In this document: one piece after another, positions 15,064 through 22,529 of the stretch
Layout: the number at the start of each line of letters is the position of its first letter
Position numbering within the stretch: position 1 is the first letter of the stretch
The notes under the pieces: model-generated
Databases searched by the model: none
What the model was told of the DNA's origin: nothing
The model's input: only the letters and a program-made list of their open reading frames with translations
Translations under genes and position numbers: made by a program
Source: VRUE01 sp963814915
Lineage (GTDB): Bacteria > Actinomycetota > Thermoleophilia > Solirubrobacterales > 70-9
DNA length: 38,088 nucleotides
Reading direction: 5' to 3'
Assembly (NCBI GenBank): GCA_963814915.1
Contig: CAWFEI010000015.1
Coordinates: 1-38,088, forward strand

Positions 15064-15411
15064 CTACCCGGCCAGCTTGGGTATGAAGCGCTCGACGTGC
15101 TCGGCGATCGTGCGGCGCACCCACTCCTGCGTCGCTGCATCGGCCATGCGGTATCGGCCGAGCAGCATCTTCTGGTCGTCGAGCGGCAGGCCGGCGATTT
15201 CCCAGCTCACGGCGAGGCGCTCGAAAAGCAGCTCCTGGCGACGCCGCCAGGCGTCGTCCTGCGAGTCGGCCGCCTTCGCCGGGCCCTCGCCGAGCTTCGC
15301 GACCGTGCCCGAGCTCAGCGACTGTCGCAGGGTCAGCACGTTGCCCTCGTCGTCGGTGTACTCGACCGTCGGCGCCTTCTCGCGCGAGCGTCGTTGCCGT
15401 CGCTTTGCCAT
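15064..15411 (-). CDS. Conserved-looking small soluble protein, function unknown
   Basis: 115 residues from ATG 15411. A very basic start (MAKRRQRRSREK) is followed by VEYTDDEGNVLTLRQSLS and a helical region (DDAWRRRQELLFERLAVSWEI, then QEWVRRTIAEHVERFIPKLAG). No known domain recognised. The frame is open further upstream only because it shadows the divergent GNAT gene. It starts 15 bp from the divergent GNAT gene. Confidence 0.6.
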   Translation of the reverse strand: MAKRRQRRSREKAPTVEYTDDEGNVLTLRQSLSSGTVAKLGEGPAKAADSQDDAWRRRQELLFERLAVSWEIAGLPLDDQKMLLGRYRMADAATQEWVRRTIAEHVERFIPKLAG

Positions 15412-15426
15412 CGTCCCGAGTCTTAC

Positions 15427-15936
15427 ATGGCCAGGGAGTGGCATACCGAGCGCCTGCTGGCGCGACCGCCGCGGCCGGAGGACTGGGACGAATACCGGGC
15501 GCTGTTCAGCGACCCCGCGATCGAGGAATGGCTGCGACCGCCCCCGCTGAGGCCCTTCGGCGACGACGACCTGCTCGAGATGCTGCACGCCGACGAACTG
15601 CACTGGCAGGTCAACGACTTCGGCCCATGGGTACTCACCGATCGCGATGACGGCTCGCTGCTCGGGCGCGGAGGCCTGCGCTGGCTGGAGCTGGAGGGCA
15701 GCCTGATCGCGGAGCTGCCCTGGACGATCGCGCCACGCCGGCAGGGTGAGGGATTGGCAAGCGAGGCCGCCGCGGCGGCGATCGAGTGGGCCGCGACGAT
15801 CGGCCTCGCGGAGCTGGTCGCGCTGATCCGGCCGGAGAACGCGGCTTCGCTGCGGGTGGCCGAGAAGATCGGGCTGCGCCGCGACCGCGAGGTGACGCAC
15901 GCCGGCCTTCCCCACCTCGCCTACTACTGGCCGTAG
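15427..15936 (+). CDS. GNAT family N-acetyltransferase (RimJ/RimL-like)
   Basis: 169 residues from ATG 15427, chosen because the family pattern begins with TERLLARPPRPEDWDEY, the typical RimJ/RimL-like opening. The acetyl-CoA loop is RRQGEGLASEAAAAAIEW, and RPENAASLRVAEKIGLRRDRE is the conserved C-terminal motif. The likely role is acetylation of a small molecule or a protein N-terminus. It is divergent from the 115-residue gene and convergent with arfB, whose stop is only a few bases away. Confidence 0.85.
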   Translation: MAREWHTERLLARPPRPEDWDEYRALFSDPAIEEWLRPPPLRPFGDDDLLEMLHADELHWQVNDFGPWVLTDRDDGSLLGRGGLRWLELEGSLIAELPWTIAPRRQGEGLASEAAAAAIEWAATIGLAELVALIRPENAASLRVAEKIGLRRDREVTHAGLPHLAYYWP

Positions 15937-15939
15937 GCC

Positions 15940-16353
15940 TCAGTCATCGCCCGCCGGGCGGCGGCGGGATCGCTTGCGCTCGCCGACCTTGCGCTTGCGC
16001 TCGAGCCGGCGTCGCCGGGCGGCGCGGCTCGGCTTGGTGGGGCGCCGGCGGCGCTGCACAACGAGGCCCGCGGCGATCTTCTCGGCCAGGCGCTCGAGGG
16101 CGAGCTCACGGTTGCGCGCCTGTCCGCGCGCCTCCTGGGCGACGGCGCTGACGCTCGCTCCAAGCCGCTCGACCAAGCGCCCCCGCTGCGCATCGTCGAG
16201 CGCCCGGGACGCGCGCACGTCGAAGACCGCTTCGACCCGCGATGCCGTGACGTTGGCGTGCTGCCCGCCCGGGCCCGAGGAGCGGCTGGCACGCAGCTCG
16301 ATCTCGGCCAGCGGGATCGCCAGCCGGTCGTCGATTCTCAGGCTCTCGGCCAT
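15940..16353 (-). CDS. arfB: Peptidyl-tRNA hydrolase ArfB (YaeJ), ribosome rescue
   Basis: 137 residues. The catalytic GPGGQ motif lies at 27-31 in the context SRSSGPGGQHANVTASRVE, as in class I release factors. The C-terminal tail is strongly basic (KPSRAARRRRLERKRKVGER), the part known to enter the mRNA channel of stalled ribosomes. It frees ribosomes stuck on mRNAs without stop codons. A TACCGT box (16360-16365) lies 6 nt before ATG 16353, suggesting a leaderless transcript. Confidence 0.93.
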   Translation of the reverse strand: MAESLRIDDRLAIPLAEIELRASRSSGPGGQHANVTASRVEAVFDVRASRALDDAQRGRLVERLGASVSAVAQEARGQARNRELALERLAEKIAAGLVVQRRRRPTKPSRAARRRRLERKRKVGERKRSRRRPAGDD

Positions 16354-16359
16354 CCGCCA

Positions 16360-16365
16360 ACGGTA
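16360..16365 (-). promoter_or_regulatory. Probable -10 box for arfB
   Basis: TACCGT on the minus strand ends 6 nt before the arfB ATG, the spacing expected for a leaderless mRNA. No clear -35. Confidence 0.35.
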
Positions 16366-16381
16366 GCGGCGAGGCGAGCGC

Positions 16382-16660
16382 TCAGGCCAGCGCGTCGATC
16401 TTCGTGGCCAGCTCGAAGTCGGCGGCGGTGACGCCGCCGTCTGAGTGCGTGGAGAGCGAGACCTTGACCGTGTCCCAGGAGATCTCGAGGTCGGGGTGGT
16501 GGTTCATCTCCTCGGCCGGCTTGACCACTGTGCGGACGAAGTTGACCGAGCCGACGAAATCGCCCCGCGCGAAGCTCTTGACGATCGAAGAGCCCTCCCG
16601 CTGCCAGCCGGGATGCTCCGTTAGCCTCGCTTCGATCTCCGAATCGCCCAGAACAGCCAT
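16382..16660 (-). CDS. Pterin-4a-carbinolamine dehydratase
   Basis: 92 residues from ATG 16660. The conserved motif is EMNHHPDLEISWDTVKVSLS, followed by THSDGGVTAADFELA, with the family His-His-Pro and Asp residues. It dehydrates carbinolamine to recycle tetrahydropterin cofactor; in bacteria without aromatic amino acid hydroxylases it may act in pterin metabolism. AGGA sits close to ATG 16660; a TTG at 16678 is a less likely start. It lies 29 bp upstream of arfB on the same strand. Confidence 0.92.
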   Translation of the reverse strand: MAVLGDSEIEARLTEHPGWQREGSSIVKSFARGDFVGSVNFVRTVVKPAEEMNHHPDLEISWDTVKVSLSTHSDGGVTAADFELATKIDALA

Positions 16661-16755
16661 ATTCCTATGCTGCCACAAATCGGACTGTTCAAACTATGAG
16701 TGACGTAATTCCAACCCTGTGGTAGGGGGCAAACCGGGCGCCTGACCCCGGTTCG

Positions 16756-17553
16756 TCAGCCGCCGATCGGGGCGCGCGGGCTGGGGCCCCAGAAGACCAC
16801 CGTGCCCAGCATCCCGATGATGTGGACGAGGATGATGTTTACGACCATCGACTGCGCCGTCGCGGTGCCGACCCCGACCGGCCCGCCCGACGCGGTGTAG
16901 CCGTAGTAGCAGCCGACCACGACGATCGCGGTCGCCATCACCATCCCCTTGATCAGGCTGAAGATCACGTCCAGGGGGTCCTGGAACAACCAGAAGATCA
17001 GCAGATAGCCGCCTGAAGACACGTCGGCGATCTGGTCGACAACGGCCAGGTAGCTGGCGAAGTACATGACGCCGATCGCGACCAGGTAGAGGAACGGCAG
17101 GGCGATCCAGGCTCCAAGCAGGCGCGTCGCGGCGAGGAAGGTGACTGGCTGGATGCCCATCACCTCGAGCGCGTCGATCTCGTCTGAGATCCGCATCGCG
17201 CCGATCTCGGCGACGATCCCGGTACCGACCTTGGCCGCGAGGATGTAACCGAACGCGTAGGGCAGCGCCTCGCGCAGGTCGCAGTAGGCGGAGAACAGGC
17301 CGGCGTAGGACGGGGCACCTTGGGAGCGAACGAAGTAGGCCCCGATCACCCCGCACTGCAGGCCGAGGATGAAGACGAAGGCCCAGATCACCAGCGCCGA
17401 GCCGAGGATCAGGATCCCCGCCTGGCGCAGGCTCTCGCCGAAGTAGCGGCCGACCCTTCCCGAGTAGACGAGCCCGGCGACGCGCGAGCCGAAGCGGGCG
17501 ACCTCGCCGAAGGAGTCGAGCCAGCCGCGCGGGACGTCGAGCCAGCCGATCAT
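16756..17553 (-). CDS. MlaE/YrbE-family ABC permease (second of pair)
   Basis: 265 residues with about five to six membrane segments. The family core is present: KVGTGIVAEIGAMRISDEIDALEVMGIQP and the closing GYTASGGPVGVGTATAQSMV. YrbE/MlaE permeases work with an ATPase (Mkl/MlaF) and Mce proteins to move lipids across the envelope. It starts 13 bp after the first YrbE gene. No mce or ATPase gene is near, so the partner proteins must be encoded elsewhere. Confidence 0.9.
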   Translation of the reverse strand: MIGWLDVPRGWLDSFGEVARFGSRVAGLVYSGRVGRYFGESLRQAGILILGSALVIWAFVFILGLQCGVIGAYFVRSQGAPSYAGLFSAYCDLREALPYAFGYILAAKVGTGIVAEIGAMRISDEIDALEVMGIQPVTFLAATRLLGAWIALPFLYLVAIGVMYFASYLAVVDQIADVSSGGYLLIFWLFQDPLDVIFSLIKGMVMATAIVVVGCYYGYTASGGPVGVGTATAQSMVVNIILVHIIGMLGTVVFWGPSPRAPIGG

Positions 17554-17566
17554 CGCCGCGAGCGCC

Positions 17567-18373
17567 TCATCGGATCGACTGCAGTTCCGGGTTGGTGGCG
17601 AGCAGGACCGCGGTGAAGACGTAGAGGAAGAAGAAGACGCCCATGAAGGCGATCACCACTGCCTGGTTGACCGCCCGCCCGACACCGGCCGCGCCGCCGG
17701 AGGCGGTCATCCCCTTGTAACAGCAGACGACGGCGATGATCCCGCCGAACAGCGAGCACATCAGCACCGATCCCCAGACGTCGGTGACCAGCGCGTTGGT
17801 GAACAGGGTCGAGAAGAAGCCGCCGAGCGGCTGGCCGTAGATCAGCTCGGCGGCGATGCCGGCGGTGAGGCCGAAGACGATCGCGAAGACGTCGAGCAAC
17901 CCGGTGATGATCATCAGGGCCAGAAAGCGCGGCACGACGAGGTTCTTGATCGGGTCGACGCCGAGCACCTGCAGGGCGTCGAGCTCCTCGCGGATCTTGC
18001 GGGCGCCGAGATCGGCGGTGATCGCGGTGCCGGCGACCCCGCCGACGACGATCGCGGTGACGATCGGCCCGATCTGGCGCACGGCGATCACGACGAAGAA
18101 GCCGCCGAGCCGGTCGAGGGCGCCGAACAGGTTGAGGATGCCCGCCGCCTGCAGGCCCGGCGCCCCGAGGCAGAGGGCGAAGGTCGAGATCGTCATCGGG
18201 AACCAGCAGAGCTTGAGCACGAAGAGGAACTGGCCGACCAGCTCCTCGCCGTACGGATACGGCGGCCTGACCGCCGAGAAAAGGGTGCGCGCGGTGAGGA
18301 TCATCATCTCCCCCACCTCCACGAAGAACGACTTGGCGGGCAGGAACGCCCGCGCTAGAGCTTGTGTCGCCAC
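17567..18373 (-). CDS. MlaE/YrbE-family ABC permease (first of pair)
   Basis: 268 residues from GTG 18373. Family motifs: QIGPIVTAIVVGGVAGTAIT, DLGARKIREELDALQVLGVDP and CYKGMTASGGAAGVGRAVNQAVV. It is the YrbE paralogue partner of the following gene; actinobacterial MCE systems use two such permeases. The start overlaps the end of the GntR-family gene by 19 bp, so the regulator and both permeases form one operon. Confidence 0.9.
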   Translation of the reverse strand: MATQALARAFLPAKSFFVEVGEMMILTARTLFSAVRPPYPYGEELVGQFLFVLKLCWFPMTISTFALCLGAPGLQAAGILNLFGALDRLGGFFVVIAVRQIGPIVTAIVVGGVAGTAITADLGARKIREELDALQVLGVDPIKNLVVPRFLALMIITGLLDVFAIVFGLTAGIAAELIYGQPLGGFFSTLFTNALVTDVWGSVLMCSLFGGIIAVVCCYKGMTASGGAAGVGRAVNQAVVIAFMGVFFFLYVFTAVLLATNPELQSIR

Positions 18374-19089
18374 CAGCTCATCGCCCGCTCGAGGGGACTG
18401 GCCTCGTGTGCCCGTTCGCGCCCGACCTGTCGGGCGCGTCGCTCGGCGGCGCGCTGGGCGGCGGAGAGCTGCGCGATCAGCGTGTCGCGCGTCTGCTCCA
18501 ACTCTTCGACCCCGGCGACGTGGGCGCTGGCGCGACGCGGCGCCGTCGGCAGGTCGCGCGGAACCTCGCCCGGGTAGGACGCCAGCTCGGCCTCCAGGTG
18601 GGCGATCTGCCGCCGCAGCTCGCGGCGCACCTCGATCGCCTCACTCTCCCCCGCGGGGTCCGGGAGGTCGGGCGGCGCCCCGGGCGCGGCGGGCTCCTCG
18701 AGAGCGCCGGGCATGTTCGCGCAGGCCGAGGCGACGATCGCCAGCTCGCGCGGGCTGAGGCCGGCCTCCATGGCGCGGCGCAGGGCGTCGTTCGCAATCT
18801 CCTCCAGCTGTGCGGCGGCCTCGATCCCGTCGGCGACGAACGTGCCCTGGCCCTGGTGGCTGACGACCAGCCCCTCGCCCTCGAGGCCGGCGTAGACGGC
18901 GCGCACCGTGTTGACGTTGACCCCCGCCCAGTCGGCGAGCCTGCGGAAGCTCGGCAGGCGCTCGCCGGACGCGAGGCGGCCGGTCGCTATCAGCGCCCGC
19001 AGGCGCCAGGTCAGCTGCAGGCCGACGGGAAGCTCGTCGCCTGGATCGATCGCGAACGGGTTCGACTCATGCGGGGCCTGTTGTGCCAT
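18355..19089 (-). CDS. GntR-family (YtrA-like) transcription regulator
   Basis: 244 residues. The winged-helix is ELPVGLQLTWRLRALIATGRLASGERLPSFRRLADWAGVNVNTVRAVYAGLEGEGLVV, then SHQGQGTFV, the YtrA-type layout that typically controls ABC transporter operons. The C-terminal half is unusual for the family: long, Ala/Glu/Arg-rich and likely coiled-coil, with no obvious ligand pocket. It heads the operon with two YrbE permeases. The promoter just before it contains an 8-bp palindrome, so it probably represses itself. Confidence 0.88.
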   Translation of the reverse strand: MAQQAPHESNPFAIDPGDELPVGLQLTWRLRALIATGRLASGERLPSFRRLADWAGVNVNTVRAVYAGLEGEGLVVSHQGQGTFVADGIEAAAQLEEIANDALRRAMEAGLSPRELAIVASACANMPGALEEPAAPGAPPDLPDPAGESEAIEVRRELRRQIAHLEAELASYPGEVPRDLPTAPRRASAHVAGVEELEQTRDTLIAQLSAAQRAAERRARQVGRERAHEASPLERAMSWWRHKL

Positions 19090-19098
19090 CGGAGTGGC

Positions 19099-19127
19099 AC
19101 AGTAGAGGAGACAGCTGTGTCAGTCAA
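19099..19127 (-). promoter_or_regulatory. Promoter with embedded palindrome for the GntR-YrbE operon
   Basis: On the minus strand TTGACT (19122-19127) and TACTGT (19099-19104) are 17 bp apart, a good -35/-10 pair. The palindrome ACAGCTGT (19111-19118) lies in the spacer, where a bound repressor would block polymerase. The -10 ends 9 nt before ATG 19089, so the mRNA is probably leaderless or nearly so. Confidence 0.6.
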
Positions 19128-19540
19128 CTAGCACAGCGATACAGGCGGGCGGAAGCCGACGCCAGCACCCGAGGCCGCAGCACGCCGCAGAGACCGCTCG
19201 TCCACTGGCCGCGATTGCGGCGCAGCAGGAGGCCGTAACGGCGCCCCGCGCGCTTGGGTAGGCCACACGCCGCCGACTGCCTGGCGCTGCCGACCGAGAT
19301 CGTGCGGCCACGCCGGATACCGCTTCCCCGCTTGTAAACGCGCTGCACCCGGTACCGGAACCGCGCTCTGAAGCGACCGCGCGGAACCACCTTGACCAAT
19401 TCGCCGACGATCGCCGCGTCAGCCTGGCGCATCGCCACCGTCGGAGCCAGTCGCGCGCAGGAGCAGGCCTGGGCGCTCCCGGTAAAGACCAGGGCGCCCA
19501 GGGCGACAACTGCCGCGAGTGCAAGGCGCCTCAACCGCAC
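19124..19540 (-). CDS. Small secreted protein with cysteine-rich N-terminus (NTR/TIMP-like)
   Basis: 138 residues from GTG 19540. A signal peptide (residues 1-25, basic start, Ala/Leu/Val core, cleavage after SAQA) is followed by CSCARLAPTVAMRQADAAIVGEL and a beta-rich RFRYRVQRVYKRGS. The Cys-x-Cys start and VGEL strand resemble the NTR/TIMP-like OB fold seen in small secreted bacterial proteins. Five cysteines in the mature part suggest disulfides. Function unknown. Confidence 0.65.
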   Translation of the reverse strand: MRLRRLALAAVVALGALVFTGSAQACSCARLAPTVAMRQADAAIVGELVKVVPRGRFRARFRYRVQRVYKRGSGIRRGRTISVGSARQSAACGLPKRAGRRYGLLLRRNRGQWTSGLCGVLRPRVLASASARLYRCAS

Positions 19541-19588
19541 CCGAACAACTTTAGAGAGAAACGCCCAATTTCACAAATCGGGCGAAAT

Positions 19589-20623
19589 TCAGGGCGTGAG
19601 GACGATCTTCAGCGCTTCGCGCTGGTCGTAGAGCTCGTAGGCCTCGGCCGCCCGGTCGAGCTTCATATGGTGGGTGACCAGCGGCGAGGGGTCGAGCTTG
19701 CCCGCCTCAAGCAGGCCGAGGACGCGGTCGACGTGGGCGATCACGTTGGCCAACCCGAGGCGCAGGGTCAGCCCCTTGAGCCAGGCGAGGCCGAGCGGGA
19801 CCTCTCCCTGGCCGGCGTAGGCGCCGATCCCCGAGACCGTGCCGGCATCGCGACAGAGGCTGACGGCCATCGCCAGCGGCCCGGGGTCGCCGACCGCGTC
19901 GACGACGACGTCGACCCCGCGGCCTTCGGTGGCGGCGCGCACCGCTCGCTTGGGCTCGTCCTCGCCGAGGTGCAGGGGCACCGCGCCGAAGCGCTCCGCC
20001 ATCGCCAGCCGGGCGGCGACGGTGTCGACCGCGAAGACCCTGCTCGCGCCGGCGGCCCGCGCCGCCTGGACGGCGCAGAGCCCGACCGGGCCGAGACCGA
20101 GCACGGCGACCGAGTCCCCCGACTTCATCCCGGCGTGGGCGACGGCGTGGTAGCCGGTCCCCATCACGTCGCCCGCGAAGAGCGCCACCTCGTCGGACAT
20201 GCCCTGCGGCACGCGGCGCAGGGTCAGGTTGGCGCGCGGCACGAGCAGTTGCTCGGCCTGGGCGCCCTGCAGGTTGCCGAGCTTGGAGCCATGCCCGAAT
20301 GTCTGGCCGGTATCGCAGCGGTGGTAGTCGCCGCGCAGGCAGGGCGTGCAGGTGGCACAGGCGGTGTGGAAGCAGCCGAGCACCCGGTCGCCGACGGCGA
20401 CCCGCTCGACGTCCACGCCCGCCGCGAGAACCGTGCCGACGAACTCGTGCCCGATCGTGAAGCCCGGCTCGACCGGAACCCGGCCGTGGTAGATGTGCAG
20501 GTCCGAGCCGCAGATCCCGCTCGCCTCGACCCGCACCAGCGCGTCGTCGGCGGCGACGACCTCGGGGTCGGGCTTCTCCTCGATCCGGACCTCGCCGGGA
20601 GCCTGAAAGGTGACCGCGCGCAT
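19589..20623 (-). CDS. Zinc-dependent alcohol dehydrogenase (MDR family)
   Basis: 344 residues from ATG 20623. Catalytic-zinc residues C38 (CGSD) and GHE at 58-60 are present, the structural zinc cysteines are 89, 92, 95 and 103, and the NAD(P)-binding motif is LGLGPVGL. It oxidises an alcohol or polyol; the substrate cannot be read. The frame is open further upstream but those residues shadow the HD-GYP gene. A TACGGT box (20632-20637) ends 8 nt before the ATG, suggesting a leaderless transcript. Confidence 0.92.
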   Translation of the reverse strand: MRAVTFQAPGEVRIEEKPDPEVVAADDALVRVEASGICGSDLHIYHGRVPVEPGFTIGHEFVGTVLAAGVDVERVAVGDRVLGCFHTACATCTPCLRGDYHRCDTGQTFGHGSKLGNLQGAQAEQLLVPRANLTLRRVPQGMSDEVALFAGDVMGTGYHAVAHAGMKSGDSVAVLGLGPVGLCAVQAARAAGASRVFAVDTVAARLAMAERFGAVPLHLGEDEPKRAVRAATEGRGVDVVVDAVGDPGPLAMAVSLCRDAGTVSGIGAYAGQGEVPLGLAWLKGLTLRLGLANVIAHVDRVLGLLEAGKLDPSPLVTHHMKLDRAAEAYELYDQREALKIVLTP

Positions 20624-20631
20624 CGGCGCGA

Positions 20632-20637
20632 ACCGTA
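20632..20637 (-). promoter_or_regulatory. Probable -10 box for the alcohol dehydrogenase gene
   Basis: TACGGT (minus strand) ends 8 nt before ATG 20623. It lies just downstream of the HD-GYP stop, so the dehydrogenase can be transcribed on its own. Confidence 0.4.
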
Positions 20638-20654
20638 TCGCTCCGCCGCAGGGC

Positions 20655-22157
20655 TCAGCCGACGCTGACGCCGGCCACCTGGAAGCGGCCCGACTCGGCG
20701 CCGGGGCTCGCGGTCTCGGCGATCCGCGCTTCCAACGCCAGCTCGCGCTCGAAGTCGGCCTCCTCGCCGTGGCGGAAGGAGACGTCTTCGTCCTCGAGCA
20801 GCTCGACGAAGACCTCGACGAAGCGCGCGTCCAGCTGCTTGCCGGCAACCCGACGCAGCTCCTGGATCGCCTCGTAGCTCGAGGTCGGCGTCCGGTAGGA
20901 GTCGCGGGCGGTCATCACGTCGTAGGTGTCGGCGACGGAGATGATCCGCGCCAGCTCCGGAATCTCGTCGCCTTCCAGACCGCGCGGATAGCCTTTTCCG
21001 TCGATCCGCTCGTGGTGGGCGAGGATGATGTCGGCGACCGGCCCGTAGCCGTCGAGCGAGGAGACGACGCGGGCGCCCTGCTGGGGGTGGCGGCGGATCA
21101 GCATCCAGTCTTCGTCGGTCAGCGGCACGTTCGCCTTCAGGATCCGGTCGGGGAGGATGAACTTGCCGATGTCGTGCAGCAGGGCGGCGATGTGGACGAG
21201 CTCCTCCTCGCGGCGGGAAAAGCCGGCGCGTTGGGCGATCGCCCGCGAGTAACGAGCGACGGCGGCACTGTGGCGGGCGGTCATCTGGTCCCGCAGGTCA
21301 AGTGTGCGCAACATCGCGCTCAACATCCCGACCTGGAAGCTGGCCAGCTGCTTGGTCCGCACCTCGAGCTCGCGGGCGCGTTCCTGGGACTTGATCAAGG
21401 CGCCGAGCAGATACTGGAAGGTGATCAGCACGATGCCGAACAGGGCAACGCCGGCGAGCCCGATCTGCGCATAGATGAAGGCGACGCCGACGGCCATCAA
21501 GGCCGCCGCGAGCTCCGACGGCAGCAAGGGGAACATCACCGTGCGCACCTTCTCGATGAACGAGCTGCGCTCCAGGTAACAGGTGTAGGCGCCGATCATC
21601 GTGAAGTTCATCGCCAACGCCGCGAGGAAAGCGCCGAAGACGAGCACGTAGAAGGCCGGTTCGGACGGGGTGATCTGGGAGTGGGCGATCGTTTCTCGGA
21701 AGGCGACGCCGACGACCAACGGGAACGAGACGTAGGTCAGCAGGTTGATGAGCAGGTCGTGCAGCGGTTCGCGGAAGCGCAGCAGCCAGCCGGCGGCGAT
21801 CCCGGCGACGCCGATCAGGGCGGCCGGCGTGCCGCCGAGCAGGACCATGGCGAGGACGAGCGCGAGGAAGCTGCCGGAGATCTTCAGGCGCGATTCGGTT
21901 TCGATCGCGGTGACATCGCTGAAGACCGAGAAGCCGAGCAGGATCGCGAAGAGCGGCAGGTTCCAGTCGGCGTTCGGCGCTCGCCAGATGGAGGCGACAA
22001 CAGCCGCGATCAGTGCGGCAAGAAGGAGCGCGTGGCTCAGCCGTGTGGGTCGCTCGTTTTCCATGGGGCTGGGTTGAGACAATCGCCGCGCGCTCGCCTC
22101 AGTCTGGGATTTCCACGAAGAAGGGGAAGCCCCTGCGACCGGCGGGACGTGCGGCAT
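20655..22157 (-). CDS. Membrane HD-GYP domain protein (c-di-GMP phosphodiesterase-type)
   Basis: 500 residues from ATG 22157, chosen for the AGGA 6-7 nt upstream; ATG 22064 is an alternative that still keeps all membrane segments. About eight hydrophobic segments lie within residues 40-255. A short coiled stretch then leads to the HD-GYP domain: HSAAVARYSRAIA, HDIGK at 328-332 and HHERIDGKGYP at 381-391. All the metal-binding HD residues and the GYP motif are intact, so it probably cleaves c-di-GMP in response to a membrane signal. It is divergent from the MFS gene. Confidence 0.92.
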   Translation of the reverse strand: MPHVPPVAGASPSSWKSQTEASARRLSQPSPMENERPTRLSHALLLAALIAAVVASIWRAPNADWNLPLFAILLGFSVFSDVTAIETESRLKISGSFLALVLAMVLLGGTPAALIGVAGIAAGWLLRFREPLHDLLINLLTYVSFPLVVGVAFRETIAHSQITPSEPAFYVLVFGAFLAALAMNFTMIGAYTCYLERSSFIEKVRTVMFPLLPSELAAALMAVGVAFIYAQIGLAGVALFGIVLITFQYLLGALIKSQERARELEVRTKQLASFQVGMLSAMLRTLDLRDQMTARHSAAVARYSRAIAQRAGFSRREEELVHIAALLHDIGKFILPDRILKANVPLTDEDWMLIRRHPQQGARVVSSLDGYGPVADIILAHHERIDGKGYPRGLEGDEIPELARIISVADTYDVMTARDSYRTPTSSYEAIQELRRVAGKQLDARFVEVFVELLEDEDVSFRHGEEADFERELALEARIAETASPGAESGRFQVAGVSVG

Positions 22158-22281
22158 GCAGTCCTGCAATTCACGGTAGACGCTTGACTGAGCCTCAGCA
22201 AGCCCCGTAGATCAACTGGCCAAGACCTTGCAAATTGCGCAAAAAGCGAATTGCCTTGTGCGAGTCCTTCCCCGGAACGCA

Positions 22282-22308
22282 CGAAAGGCGCCCAAGGGGC
22301 GCCCTTCG
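22282..22308. terminator. Strong hairpin between divergent genes
   Basis: CGAAAGGCGCCC and GGGCGCCCTTCG form a 12-bp stem with one mismatch and the loop AAG. No T-run follows. No known gene ends here, so it would terminate an unannotated RNA or form part of a leader. Confidence 0.35.
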
Positions 22309-22469
22309 ATCCTGCCAGCGACGCCTCTCGGCGCCGCTTTGCTTCTGAAGTTAAGTTCTAGCGCTTCCAACCCATGGAACCATTCCTTTCGTCGAAGCCC
22401 GTGCGGGGTATCTCGCGCAAGACCCGGCGAGACGAATCAGTTGCTGGCAAGTTTGTAGCACAACCTGGC

Positions 22470-22503
22470 GAAAACCTGTGCATCTGCAACGAAACTTGTG
22501 CAT
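22470..22503 (+). repeat. Direct repeat upstream of the MFS gene
   Basis: GAAAACCTGTGCAT (22470-22483) and GAAACTTGTGCAT (22491-22503) are about 21 bp apart, two helical turns. Possible tandem operator sites for the following operon. Confidence 0.3.
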
Positions 22504-22529
22504 AAACGTGTGGGGAGATCCGTCCATTA

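Larger units (their letters stand above)
22158..22529. other. Divergent intergenic region with hairpins and direct repeats
   Basis: 372 bp between the HD-GYP and MFS genes with no protein gene. It holds an imperfect inverted repeat near 22229-22253, a GTGCG/CGCAC stem near 22258-22282, a strong hairpin at 22282-22308 and a direct repeat at 22470-22503. TTGACT (22194-22199) with TAGATC about 18 bp on could start a plus-strand small RNA ending at the strong hairpin. GGGGAG about 12 nt before ATG 22530 is the MFS ribosome site. Confidence 0.4.

Noticed and set aside
14909..15124. Minus-strand open frame ending GAAGFEPATSRV
   Set aside because: This ending is a known artefact of reading a tRNA 3' end in antisense. 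The frame covers the att repeat and the VOC remnant in the wrong frame.
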